Assembly: GCF_900115155.1 (NCBI RefSeq)
Contig: NZ_FOVM01000002.1
Coordinates: 374,550-438,549, forward strand
Direction of reading: 5' to 3'
From: Mycetocola miduiensis
GTDB taxonomy: Bacteria > Actinomycetota > Actinomycetes > Actinomycetales > Microbacteriaceae
DNA: 64,000 nt
The translations under genes were made by a program, and so were the position numbers. Positions 35,654-43,411 of the stretch are shown in pieces (within the stretch, counting starts at the first letter, position 1; each line of letters begins with the position of its first letter). The notes below the pieces were generated by a model. That model worked only from the letters and a program-made list of their open reading frames with translations. It ran no database searches and was not told the origin of the DNA.

Positions 35654-36319
35654 ATGCGCATCGCAACCGATCGTGATGTGAGCGTGCAATCTGCGGTCCA
35701 GGAGGAACTCGAATGGACCCCGGATGTCGACGCCGCAGGAATCGGGGTATCAGTAGAAGACGGCACAGTCACACTCTCCGGAGAGGTGGACAGCTACGCC
35801 GAGCGGGTTGCCGCCAGGCGAGCGGCGCTTCGAGTACGAGGGGTGACAGCGTTCGTGGACAACCTCACTGTTCACCCGAAAGAGACACCGCGGCCCAGCG
35901 AGACGGACGTGGCCAAGGCCGTCAGCCTCGCGCTCAACGCGACCAGCACAATACCGGCCACGGTGAAAGCTGAGATCAACGATGGCCACGTGACTCTGAC
36001 CGGAGAGGTCGAGTGGGACTACCAACGGCGGGCTGCCCGGCGGGCAGTGGAGCACCTGCTGGGTGTGCAGACGGTGAGCAACCTGATCACGTTATCGCCT
36101 CGTCCGTCTGCGCTAGACACCGAAGAGCGAATCAGGGGCGCGCTGACTCGCAACGCCTTACTTGATGCGAACAGGATCAAGGTGACGGTTCTCGGCAACA
36201 AGGTTGTTCTCGATGGCACCGTCAGATCCTGGGCCGAGAAGCAGCAAGCCGGCCGCGCAGCATGGGGTTCGCCGCACGTCAACGACGTTGAGGACCGCAT
36301 CACCGTCCGCAGCGACTGA
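35654..36319 (+). CDS. Triple BON-domain protein (copy 2)
   Basis: 221 residues from ATG 35654, whose leader GGAAGGGGAAAAGCACT is nearly the same as that of the membrane protein at 2737. Three BON domains: G-T-V-T-L-S-G-E-V at about residue 40, H-V-T-L-T-G-E-V near 115 and K-V-V-L-D-G-T-V near 190. About 55-60% identical to the copies at 15993 and 48896. The frame opens 11 codons earlier, but that start is poorer. The damaged Hsp20 copy follows 53 bp downstream. Confidence 0.88.
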   Translation: MRIATDRDVSVQSAVQEELEWTPDVDAAGIGVSVEDGTVTLSGEVDSYAERVAARRAALRVRGVTAFVDNLTVHPKETPRPSETDVAKAVSLALNATSTIPATVKAEINDGHVTLTGEVEWDYQRRAARRAVEHLLGVQTVSNLITLSPRPSALDTEERIRGALTRNALLDANRIKVTVLGNKVVLDGTVRSWAEKQQAGRAAWGSPHVNDVEDRITVRSD

Positions 36320-36372
36320 CATTTCGGGATTTTGAACCTAATCGAACGGAATTCATTATTGCTGACAACGTC

Positions 36373-36786
36373 ATGCGCTTCGATCCGTTGACGGAACTGG
36401 ACGCATTGCGCCGGCATTATCTCGACGACGGCATCTTCCGTGTCCTGCGCTAGAAGACACCCATAACGGACGTGTACACCGAGGACGACAAGGCTTTGAT
36501 CGTGGAAGCCCATCTACCGAGGTTCGACCGAAAACACATCACTGTAGACGTCGACCGCGGTGCATTGGTCATCCAAGCCGAACGGCGTGACAAGGACGAA
36601 ACCAAGAAGAGGAAACACGTCGTGAGGGAAAGCAGCAGCAGCTACCACCGCAGCATCACCCTTCTTGAACAGGCAGACGAGCGGAAGATCCAAGCTGTGT
36701 TCATCGAAGGTGTACTGAAAGTCACGGTGCCGCTCACTGAGGGTGTAGCCAGCAAGCGGATCACCATTGGCTCGGGAGCTCACTGA
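36373..36786 (+). pseudogene. Hsp20 small heat-shock protein, damaged copy
   Basis: Matches the Hsp20 at 31567 from MRFDPLTELDALRRHYLDDGIF onward. The expected start codon six codons earlier reads ATT, and TAG at 36451-36453 breaks the frame after GIFRVLR. Beyond it the crystallin domain is intact (DVYTEDDKALIVEAHL to the end). No box lies upstream; it would have relied on the BON promoter at 35569. Confidence 0.88.
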
Positions 36787-37268
36787 CGCCCTGACCCGTC
36801 CTGATCGCCCTACGATCCACATTGATCCACACCGGATCACGTCAGTGCGCGAAGCGGACGGACGAAGCCGACGACGTCCAGCAATTGGGATTTCCATGAC
36901 TATCGCAGCGCCTTGAGGAATCGAATGCGTATTCATCGTCCGCGACGGGACCTCGGTCGCCACTGCCGAACCTCCGGCCGACACGCCGCGGTCGCTTTCA
37001 GAGCATATGCGCTGACCAGCCACTGGGCGAGCCAGCCAACGCAGGCAAGAGCCAGCAGGATTCCTGCGAGGCGCAGCCCGATCCTAGGCGTGACCGGCCG
37101 TAGCCGCCGCAGAAACGCGGGACATGAAACACAGCCTGTCGGAACGACTCCCGCACCGGCAGGACGTAGGACCCTGTGGGCACTTTCTTCGCCGGCCTAT
37201 CCTCCGATGTGGCGACGTATCGATGACGCGCTCAGTGAAATCCACCGACGCCCGATTTGGAGTTAGAC
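36787..37268. other. Gene-poor stretch
   Basis: No gene with homology was found. A minus-strand frame around 36940-37130 reads RIGLRLAGILLALACVGWLAQWLV, a plausible single membrane helix, but has no convincing start and may be a remnant. A box-like 14-mer at 36947-36960 (GGGACCTCGGTCGC) has one mismatch in the second arm and no gene behind it. Confidence 0.4.
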
Positions 37269-37622
37269 ATGACCGACCGGAACCAGAATCAGGTCGAAGC
37301 CCTACAGATTCACCTTGCACAGGTGGGAAGTCACTCTGCGAAGGAGACGGTTTTGGGCGCCGTTGTGAGTGCTGGAGGCGGCCCACTATATCGGTTCGTC
37401 GCGGTGGCGCCCCCCGAGAGTGGCCGCCACACTGAACGCGTGGCAAAAGGAACGACATTTCCGCTGGGGCCGTTCCAAGATCTGGACAGCGGGACGGAGA
37501 ACGAATGGACTGCGCTGGCCCGGCAGCGACTGCAGGAGTTCGATTCGGAGCTGCAAGGTCGGGGTTGGCGACGGCGCCCTGATCAAGGGCCGCACTGGTG
37601 GTCGTTCCGTTATACGCGCTGA
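37269..37622 (+). CDS. Hypothetical protein, 117 residues
   Basis: The ATG at 37269 follows GGAG at ten bases. Soluble, mildly acidic, no membrane segment. Segments KETVLGAVVSAGGGPLYRFVAVAP, FPLGPFQDLDSG, ARQRLQEFDSELQGRGW and HWWSFRYTR suggest a compact alpha/beta domain. I do not recognise the family. It stands alone between remnants, with no box within 100 bases. Confidence 0.55.
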   Translation: MTDRNQNQVEALQIHLAQVGSHSAKETVLGAVVSAGGGPLYRFVAVAPPESGRHTERVAKGTTFPLGPFQDLDSGTENEWTALARQRLQEFDSELQGRGWRRRPDQGPHWWSFRYTR

Positions 37623-37649
37623 TTGCTTGGATCGACACGGGCTGTCCCA

Positions 37650-37800
37650 CAGACCTTGTGCCGGCGGTCTCAGCTTGTCTGAAGATCTGGAGCACTAGGG
37701 CGACCGAGGGCATTCCACCAGCGATGGCATGGTAGATCCGAAGGACTAATCCGACTGCATGCCGATTGCCGACGGTGGTCAGCGGGTGTTCGTCAGCGTG
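37650..37800 (-). pseudogene. Wax-ester synthase/DGAT internal fragment
   Basis: The minus strand reads GNRHAVGLVLRIYHAIAGGMPSVALVLQIF, matching the active-site region of the WS/DGAT at 61713-63002 (VVFVLRIHHAIADGMAALAIAHALF). The HHxxxDG motif has become YHxxxGG. Only about 45 codons are recognisable. Confidence 0.65.
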
Positions 37801-37822
37801 TGAGCGGAGTACCATCGCGAGC

Positions 37823-38137
37823 GTGAAAGTGACCGTGACCCGGAGCGGGGGTTTCGCTGGCATCGCTCGCCGCTGGCAGGTCTTCCTGGAGAAGGAGCCC
37901 GACGAGGAGTCGTGGCTGATGCTACTCCGCAAGCTTCCTTGGGACGATCCGCCGCGAAGCGAGCCTCAACCCGACCGTTACCTGTACCGGATCAACTGCG
38001 AACCGTACGACACCATCACCCCCGAGCCGCGCGAGGCGGTCATCCCGGAGCAGGACCTCACCGGCCCTTGGCGCGAGCTGGTCGACCGTGTCTGTAAAGG
38101 CGACAGAGAGGAACACCAGCTCCCGACCGAGAGCTGA
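37823..38137 (+). CDS. Emfourin-like (protealysin inhibitor) small protein
   Basis: 104 residues from GTG 37823 (VKVTVTRSGGFAGIARRWQV). The start has the beta-hairpin pattern of the emfourin family, small cytoplasmic inhibitors of protealysin-like peptidases, with later conserved acidic residues (EEPDEESW) and YLYRINCEPYDTIT and PWRELVDRV near the end. A longer frame begins at TTG 37766 but overlaps the WS/DGAT remnant. No protealysin gene is in the window. Moderate certainty on the family. Confidence 0.6.
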   Translation: MKVTVTRSGGFAGIARRWQVFLEKEPDEESWLMLLRKLPWDDPPRSEPQPDRYLYRINCEPYDTITPEPREAVIPEQDLTGPWRELVDRVCKGDREEHQLPTES

Positions 38138-38202
38138 AGACCGTGCCGGAGGAACGACAGCGGCCCGCTTTTCGAAGGGCGTCGACACCCGTTGCTGTGA
38201 CT

Positions 38203-39615
38203 TCACACATGCCGCGGATCAATGGGGGTCGCAACACCCGCGCACGATTCGATCACTTCAGCGACGTCGAGACACATCTCCTCGGAGAATCGCCTCCCGA
38301 TCACCTGGACTCCGATCGGCAATCCGTCTACCAGGCCGCCGGGCACCGCGACGGCCGGAAGGCCCAGGGCGTTGCATGCGGTTGTGATGGACATCCGCGC
38401 GAACGTTCCGGCCACGTCGGTGAGGCTGTCCTGGGCGGCAAAAGGACGTGCGCCGTACACCGGGGCGACAATGACTCGACCTGCGTCGAAGAATTCGCCC
38501 CATGCGCGTTGCAGGCGTGCCCGAGCGACGTATGCTGCGAGAACACGGGTCGCGGAGGGCGGCTCAGCGAGGGCAAACAGCCGCTCCACGAAGGTTCCCT
38601 GTTCCGACCCCCACGGCGGTTGCATTTCCTCCACCGTGAGACTCATGTCTGACTTCAGGATGTCAAGCCATACCGTGGCGGCCTGCTCGATGCCGGGCGG
38701 CTCGATCTCCTCCACGACGTACTCCGCCTCTGCCATGGCTGTGCCGATGTCTCGCACCACCCGCTGAACTTCCGGCGAGGTCCCGCCGGGCGAGGGGTCG
38801 GGGAGGAGCGCAATTCGCGGGCGCTGAACACCCGCGCCCAGGTGCTCAGAAACCGAGACCGACCATGGATCTCGCCAGTCCTGGCCTGACATCACTGGGA
38901 GCGCCACCCGCAGATCGGCCACCCGGCGGGCCAGAGGACCTTCGGTCAACATCAACTGAAGGCTGATTGGTTGCTCTGCCGGCTCCTGCATGGCCGCGCG
39001 GGGAATGCGTCCCAACGTCGGCTTGAGCGCGGCGACACCGCAACATGAAGCGGGCCACCGCAGCGACCCGCTGAGGTCCCCACCGACGCCGAGCGGGCTC
39101 ATGCCCGTCGCGATGGCGGCGGCCTCGCCCCCGCTCGATCCGCCCGGCGTCACTCGGGGGTTCCAGGGGTTGCGCGTGGCGCCATGCAGCGTACTGGTGG
39201 TGTGCCAACCGATGCCGAAGTCTGGGCAGTTGGTACGCGCGATCGGGATTGCACCCGCTGCGCGCAGCCGTCGAACGTGCGGCGCATCATCCGATGGGAT
39301 GGCACTCGCAAGGGCCGGCACCCCTTGCGTCGTCGCCGATCCGGCGAGGTCGATGTTCTCTTTCACGCTGAACGGCACACCGTGCAACGGCCTCAGGGGA
39401 TTTCCGTCAGTTATCGCGCGATCCGCCCTGTCAGCAGCAGCACCCGCCTCCTCCGCCAAGACGAGCGTGACCGCGTTCAGAGCACCGTTCACGGCGGCGA
39501 TACGATCGAGGTGAGCGTCGACCACCTCACGCGCGGACAGTTCACCGGTGCATATACCGGCCGCAAGCTCGGCGGCACCCCGACGCCAGATTTGTGTGTG
39601 TTCGTTCGTCGTCAT
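38203..39615 (-). CDS. Amidase signature family hydrolase
   Basis: 470 residues from ATG 39615, overlapping the stop of the E2-like gene by four bases. The Ser-Ser-Lys triad region is visible: Lys in GVPFSVKENID, Ser in TPGGSSGGEAAAIATG and the nucleophile in GGDLSGSLRWPA; here the usual D-x-G-G-S is D-L-S-G-S. The C-terminus has NALGLPAVAVPGG and GLPIGVQVIG, typical of the family. The substrate is unknown; GatA is unlikely because no gatB/C is adjacent. Coupling to a CoA-acyltransferase-like gene suggests acyl amide or amine chemistry, but this is only inference. Confidence 0.88.
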   Translation of the reverse strand: MTTNEHTQIWRRGAAELAAGICTGELSAREVVDAHLDRIAAVNGALNAVTLVLAEEAGAAADRADRAITDGNPLRPLHGVPFSVKENIDLAGSATTQGVPALASAIPSDDAPHVRRLRAAGAIPIARTNCPDFGIGWHTTSTLHGATRNPWNPRVTPGGSSGGEAAAIATGMSPLGVGGDLSGSLRWPASCCGVAALKPTLGRIPRAAMQEPAEQPISLQLMLTEGPLARRVADLRVALPVMSGQDWRDPWSVSVSEHLGAGVQRPRIALLPDPSPGGTSPEVQRVVRDIGTAMAEAEYVVEEIEPPGIEQAATVWLDILKSDMSLTVEEMQPPWGSEQGTFVERLFALAEPPSATRVLAAYVARARLQRAWGEFFDAGRVIVAPVYGARPFAAQDSLTDVAGTFARMSITTACNALGLPAVAVPGGLVDGLPIGVQVIGRRFSEEMCLDVAEVIESCAGVATPIDPRHV

Positions 39616-40442
39616 GCGTCGCCTGGTGCTGTGTGGAGGAGGGCATCGAGCGCTACGCCGGACGAGACTAGGTCGACGAACGTGCGCACGAAGCGTGCGC
39701 CGGCTGCTCCGTCGATAAGGTCGTGGTCGATAGACACCGTCAGACACAGATGCTCTTGTTCACCGATTTCGCCACCATGGCTGGCGAGCCGCTTGGCAAT
39801 GGCGCCGAGCGTAACCTCGACGCTCGTTGCACTGGGAGCGAACCCCCACCCGGGGACCCCGCCACTCCCTGCTCCGACGTTCGATATCGCGATCACACCT
39901 GCGTTGGCAAGAAATCGGGAGTTTCGTGACAGGTAACGCACGGCCGGGCTGACGAACACCACAGGCAGGTGACGCATCGGCCACGGAAGCGGGGAGCCCT
40001 GTGGGACTCCGGCGCGGAAACGCAAACTCAACTCGCGAACCGATGCGCGATCGGCAGCTCGCAGTGTAAGAAACCCCACTACCGGCTCATCACCGTGGAA
40101 TTGCTCCAGATAGCAGACGACGTTGACGTCTTCGAACAGGATCAAACGACGCCCCCGACGGATGGAGTTGAGCTGCGGGTGCTGGCGCACGGCGCGCGCC
40201 AAACATGCGGCAACATACGCCGTGAATGATATCGACTCGCCGGTGTGGCTGCGATGCTCGTGAATCAATCGCCGCGGCTTTGTCACATCGGCTTCGACGA
40301 AGGCCACCATGAGTCGGCGCGAACCAGCCACATTCATCAGTGCGGCCATGACACGTCGGCTGCGCGGCAACGGCACGACGCGGTATCCCGCACCCGTTTG
40401 TGCGGCAGTAACATCCCGTGCGTCGTTGTCTGAAGAGGTCAT
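39612..40442 (-). CDS. Lipoyl-less E2-type acyltransferase (2-oxoacid dehydrogenase catalytic-domain family)
   Basis: 276 residues from ATG 40442 with AGGA five bases upstream; further Mets upstream lie too close to the -10 region. Only the catalytic domain is present, with no lipoyl or subunit-binding domains. Features: GYRVVPLPRSRRVMAALM, HTGESISFTAYVAACLARAV, AISNVGAGSGG and the active site IDHDLIDGAAGARF, with catalytic His and Asp kept. Such proteins form trimers like chloramphenicol acetyltransferase and may transfer acyl groups from CoA to an unknown acceptor. It is coupled to the amidase gene. Confidence 0.8.
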   Translation of the reverse strand: MTSSDNDARDVTAAQTGAGYRVVPLPRSRRVMAALMNVAGSRRLMVAFVEADVTKPRRLIHEHRSHTGESISFTAYVAACLARAVRQHPQLNSIRRGRRLILFEDVNVVCYLEQFHGDEPVVGFLTLRAADRASVRELSLRFRAGVPQGSPLPWPMRHLPVVFVSPAVRYLSRNSRFLANAGVIAISNVGAGSGGVPGWGFAPSATSVEVTLGAIAKRLASHGGEIGEQEHLCLTVSIDHDLIDGAAGARFVRTFVDLVSSGVALDALLHTAPGDA

Positions 40443-40512
40443 CGCAATCCTGAGTCGCTGCATCAAGCCATCTGCCATGCCCAGCATGGGCATTGACGGG
40501 GCCTGGCAGCTA

Positions 40513-40526
40513 GGGACCTTGGTCCC
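40513..40526 (-). promoter_or_regulatory. DosR-box-like site upstream of acyltransferase-amidase operon
   Basis: GGGACCTTGGTCCC, a perfect 14-bp palindrome. The hexamer CATGCT on the minus strand is at 40483-40488, giving a leader of about 35 bases. Confidence 0.75.
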
Positions 40527-40605
40527 TGCCAACGGACGCGAGCAGTTTCGCCGCCGGCTGGATGGGGCAGCTGCCACGTGAGCACGGGGATGCAGCGAGG
40601 GATAC

Positions 40606-40619
40606 AGGACCTTTGTCAC
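40606..40619 (+). promoter_or_regulatory. DosR-box-like site upstream of flavodoxin gene
   Basis: AGGACCTTTGTCAC. The hexamer TACGAT is at 40644-40649, 25 bp past the box. Confidence 0.7.
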
Positions 40620-40692
40620 TTAAGCCCGGCAGTCACGGAGACATACGATCTGAGCGCCCGGGTAGACCGGACCGCAACGAAGGAGGCGCACA

Positions 40693-41247
40693 GTGAAGGT
40701 GTTGGTGGCTTACGCGAGTAAGTACGGCGCAACGGAAGGAATCGCGCAACGGATCGGAGAGGGGCTCCGGCGCAGGGGGCACGAGGTGGATGTCACGCGG
40801 TGCGAAGACGTCACAGAGCTGTCCCGATTCGACGCCTACGTCATCGGATCGGCGACCTACGAGTTCAATTGGCGAAAAGACGCAAGGAAGCTCGTAGAGC
40901 GCAACGTCGACGCGCTCGCCGCACACCCTGTGTGGCTCTTCAGCAGCGGCCCGGTCGGAACTGAAAAGGTTGATAATGAAGGCAAAGATGTCCTGAAAGG
41001 CGCCGAGCCCAAACAGTTCCATGAGTATGAGGAGCTCGTCCACCCACGCGGTATGCAAGTGTTTCGCGGTGCCTACGACCATGACAAGTTGCGTGGCGCC
41101 GACCGGATCATCGCATGGATGCCGGCGATCCGCGACATCATGCCGCAGGGGGACTTCCGAGACTGGGATGCGATCGATGCATGGTCATCCTCGATCGCTT
41201 ACGAACTCCAGACGGTGACCTCGACACAGCGGGCCAGTAGCGGCTGA
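40693..41247 (+). CDS. Flavodoxin-domain protein (HemG-like)
   Basis: 184 residues, with AAGGAGGCGCACAGTG giving a strong ribosome-binding site. FMN phosphate loop YASKYGATEGIA at the start, then YVIGSATYEFNWRKDARKLVE and VWLFSSGPVGT, the pattern of the flavodoxin_5 family that includes protoporphyrinogen/menaquinone-dependent HemG. C-terminal FRGAYDHDKL and MPQGDFRDWDAIDAW are typical too. The family's electron donor or acceptor role fits a low-oxygen island. Whether it acts in haem synthesis cannot be decided. Confidence 0.88.
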   Translation: MKVLVAYASKYGATEGIAQRIGEGLRRRGHEVDVTRCEDVTELSRFDAYVIGSATYEFNWRKDARKLVERNVDALAAHPVWLFSSGPVGTEKVDNEGKDVLKGAEPKQFHEYEELVHPRGMQVFRGAYDHDKLRGADRIIAWMPAIRDIMPQGDFRDWDAIDAWSSSIAYELQTVTSTQRASSG

Positions 41248-41322
41248 GGCTTCACTGAAGATGCCCGCGGCACCTGATGGCTCGCTCTTCTTGCTGACCT
41301 AGACGTTCGACGCGGTTCGGGC

Positions 41323-41928
41323 TCACATGTCGGCGAGCAGATCCTTCATCGTGGCAATCTCGGCCGTCTGCGAGTCGAGAATCCGCTGGGCCAAAGCGAG
41401 TACATCGCGGTTGGTTCCATCGTCGAGCTCGTCTTCCGCCATCTCAATGGCACCCTCGTGGTGCTCGATCATCTGTCTAAGGAAGAGAAAAGCGGCTTGA
41501 TTTCCCTCTGCAGCTTCAAGTGCCGACATGTCGTTGTCAGACATCATTCCGTCACCATGACCCATGCCGTCCATGCCCCCGGATGACGGCATGCCCCAGT
41601 CGTCCAGCCAGGACTCCATCACGTCAATCTCCGGGCCTTGCGCGTCCTTGATCTGCTGAGCCAGATCCAGAACGCGCTGGTCGACATCTGACTCCTCGAG
41701 AATTAAGTCACTCATTTCGACTGCCTGCTCATGGTGCGGAATCATCATCATCGTGAACATCCGGTCAGCTCTGTTCACGTCGCTCCGTTCGCCTGCAGCC
41801 GGCGATGACGGCATCCCATGGGGACCCATTCCCGGCATCCAGTAGCTGTCGTTGCCGGTGCAGCCGGCCAGAGACAGCATGAGCGCCACAGCAGTGGCTG
41901 CGATCAGGATCCGACGGATGTGCTTCAT
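41323..41928 (-). CDS. DUF305 lipoprotein (copy 2)
   Basis: 201 residues from ATG 41928. Lipobox LAGC, then SYWMPGMGPHGMP, two H-H-E repeats (MMMIPHHEQAVEM, RQMIEHHEGAIEM) and a Met/Asp/Gly-rich linker. Same order and length as the copy at 32112-32717. A CsoR-like palindrome lies 50 bp upstream. Probably a periplasm-side copper-binding protein. Confidence 0.85.
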   Translation of the reverse strand: MKHIRRILIAATAVALMLSLAGCTGNDSYWMPGMGPHGMPSSPAAGERSDVNRADRMFTMMMIPHHEQAVEMSDLILEESDVDQRVLDLAQQIKDAQGPEIDVMESWLDDWGMPSSGGMDGMGHGDGMMSDNDMSALEAAEGNQAAFLFLRQMIEHHEGAIEMAEDELDDGTNRDVLALAQRILDSQTAEIATMKDLLADM

Positions 41929-41977
41929 GACAATCACTCCATACCCGGCTGAATCTCGCACGGTGGTTATTCACAGA

Positions 41978-41994
41978 ATACCCCTCCGGGGTAT
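41978..41994 (-). promoter_or_regulatory. CsoR-like operator upstream of second DUF305 gene
   Basis: ATACCCCTCCGGGGTAT. The same layout as at 32793-32811, including a DosR-box-like sequence 24 bp beyond it, here degenerate (42018-42031, GGGGCTTTTGCCGG). Confidence 0.65.
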
Positions 41995-42130
41995 GTGCGG
42001 AAAGTCCGGTTGTCTTCGGGGCTTTTGCCGGCGGCACGCTCGCGTACGCCACTCCACGCCATTTTCTCTGCGCCGACCTCGGCATGTGCCGCGCGGGCTC
42101 GCGCGTCGCGGATCAGCGACTGCTTGTTGG

Positions 42131-42144
42131 AGGACCAAGTGCCT
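42131..42144 (+). promoter_or_regulatory. DosR-box-like site upstream of PPOX gene
   Basis: AGGACCAAGTGCCT has one good arm and a weaker second arm. The hexamer CACACT is at 42168-42173, the same hexamer as in the BON promoter at 48856. Confidence 0.55.
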
Positions 42145-42208
42145 ATGTATACGTTTCTAGAACGGTGCACACTGGGAGACACGCGGGTCGTCGAGAAGGA
42201 GTCTGATC

Positions 42209-42679
42209 ATGAGTGATAACCCTTACGCACTGGCGAGACCACCGGCCGTTATGGAATCGGGCGTCGAGTCCCTCGACCTTTCGCAATGCTGGCGACTCCT
42301 CGCTTCGAACGATCTCGCACGGCTAGCCGTCGTGGATAACCTCGGAGCGGACATCTTTCCCATCAATTACCTGGTGAAAGACGAGCAGGTGTTCTTCCGG
42401 AGCGCTCCTGGCTCGAAAATCGTGAGTCTGACGGAGAATCCCGCCGTTGCCCTCGAGATCGACGGCACCGAAGAACGTAAGCGATGGAGCGTAGTCGTAC
42501 GCGGAGAAGCGCACAGGCTCAACTACGACGCCGACATCGAAGAGTCAGGCGTGCAGCGCCTTCATACGATGCCGAACTCCCAGAAATGGAACTATTTTCG
42601 GATCAGTCCCCGGTCAGTGACCGGAATCAGGTTCCGCTCCGCCCGTCGCTCGGCCCGATCCAGCCCGGGCACAACATGA
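42209..42679 (+). CDS. Pyridoxamine 5'-phosphate oxidase-fold flavin protein
   Basis: 156 residues with AAGGAGTCTGATC before the ATG. The split-barrel pattern is visible: CWRLLASNDLARLAVVDNLGADIFPINYLVKDEQVFFRSAPGSKI, then NPAVALEIDG and WSVVVRGEAHRL. This matches small PPOX-class (FMN or F420) proteins such as those in the mycobacterial DosR regulon. The cofactor cannot be chosen from sequence alone. It follows a box by 65 bp. Confidence 0.85.
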   Translation: MSDNPYALARPPAVMESGVESLDLSQCWRLLASNDLARLAVVDNLGADIFPINYLVKDEQVFFRSAPGSKIVSLTENPAVALEIDGTEERKRWSVVVRGEAHRLNYDADIEESGVQRLHTMPNSQKWNYFRISPRSVTGIRFRSARRSARSSPGTT

Positions 42680-42796
42680 TGGCTTCAGAGCACATGTGTT
42701 CGAGGCAAGCAGTGCCGGAGTCGTCGTGAAAGACGGAACCCGGGTGCTTCGTTCTGGTTATTTGCGGTTCTTCGCTGGGGTTGGCAAGGATGGACG

Positions 42797-43075
42797 ATGG
42801 CCGACTGGACCTTTCTGACCCATCACGCCCATGTCCTGCTGGAGGTGGCGAAGAACCCGGATGCCCTCTTGTCGGACATTGCCTCGTCAGTGGGCATATC
42901 TGCGAGGGCAGCGGTCACAATCCTGAACGACCTGGAAGAGCTGGGGTATGTCGATCGCGAACGCCGTGGGCGACGCAATCACTACCTGGTTCATGGGAAT
43001 CAACCGCTCCGACATCCCACCAACGCCACTCATACGGTGGGTGAACTGGTCGCAGCGTTGGCCGACCTTCCCTGA
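42797..43075 (+). CDS. Small winged-helix (MarR/ArsR-like) DNA-binding protein
   Basis: 92 residues. THHAHVLLEVAKNPDALLSDIASSVGISARAAVTILNDLEELGYVDRERRGRRNHYLVH is a complete winged helix-turn-helix with the recognition helix SARAAVTILNDLEE and the wing RERRGRRNHY. No ligand or metal domain. AAGGATGGACG provides a ribosome-binding site. It could repress nearby genes. A fragment of a second copy lies at 33456-33592. Confidence 0.8.
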   Translation: MADWTFLTHHAHVLLEVAKNPDALLSDIASSVGISARAAVTILNDLEELGYVDRERRGRRNHYLVHGNQPLRHPTNATHTVGELVAALADLP

Positions 43076-43411
43076 GGATTCCGTCAATTCCTCTCGACCC
43101 AATAGATGAAGTGTGGTTCAGTAATCCTGCCCAGTTCGGCGGGTTCCTGGGACTCGTCTGTGCGAACGCTGGGGCAGCCGCCATTGGAAGAAGCGCACGC
43201 TTCATCATTCAGGACCAAAGTCACTGTCCGCTCGTTACTGCAGTGGGACGATGAGTAGGACGGTCGGTCGAATCTGACGCAGTCCAGGCGAGCCGAGGTG
43301 GATGACCCCACAGGTGCTCGGGCATCACGTGGCCGGTGGGCGTCGCGGGTGCACCAGTTCTGACGGTGGGGTTGAGCGGTCCCCGGCCCTTGGAACGGAG
43401 ACGAGGGCGGG
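43076..43411. other. Intergenic region with TerC remnant and one box
   Basis: Bases 43111-43147 (VWFSNPAQFGGF) match the sequence preceding and starting the TerC fragment at 33618-33660, so a TerC gene once followed the wHTH gene here too. A box lies at 43211-43224. The rest holds nothing recognised. Confidence 0.5.
43211..43224 (+). promoter_or_regulatory. DosR-box-like site, probably for CPBP gene
   Basis: AGGACCAAAGTCAC. The hexamer GACGAT is at 43247-43252. The next gene starts at 43412, so the leader would be about 150 bases, longer than elsewhere. Confidence 0.5.

Noticed and set aside
36947-36960. Box-like GGGACCTCGGTCGC
   Set aside because: One arm is imperfect, no hexamer at the usual distance and no gene behind it.
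37084-37932. Long minus-strand open frame of 282 codons
   Set aside because: It is mostly antisense to two plus-strand genes. Only the stretch at 37650-37800 has homology (WS/DGAT remnant).
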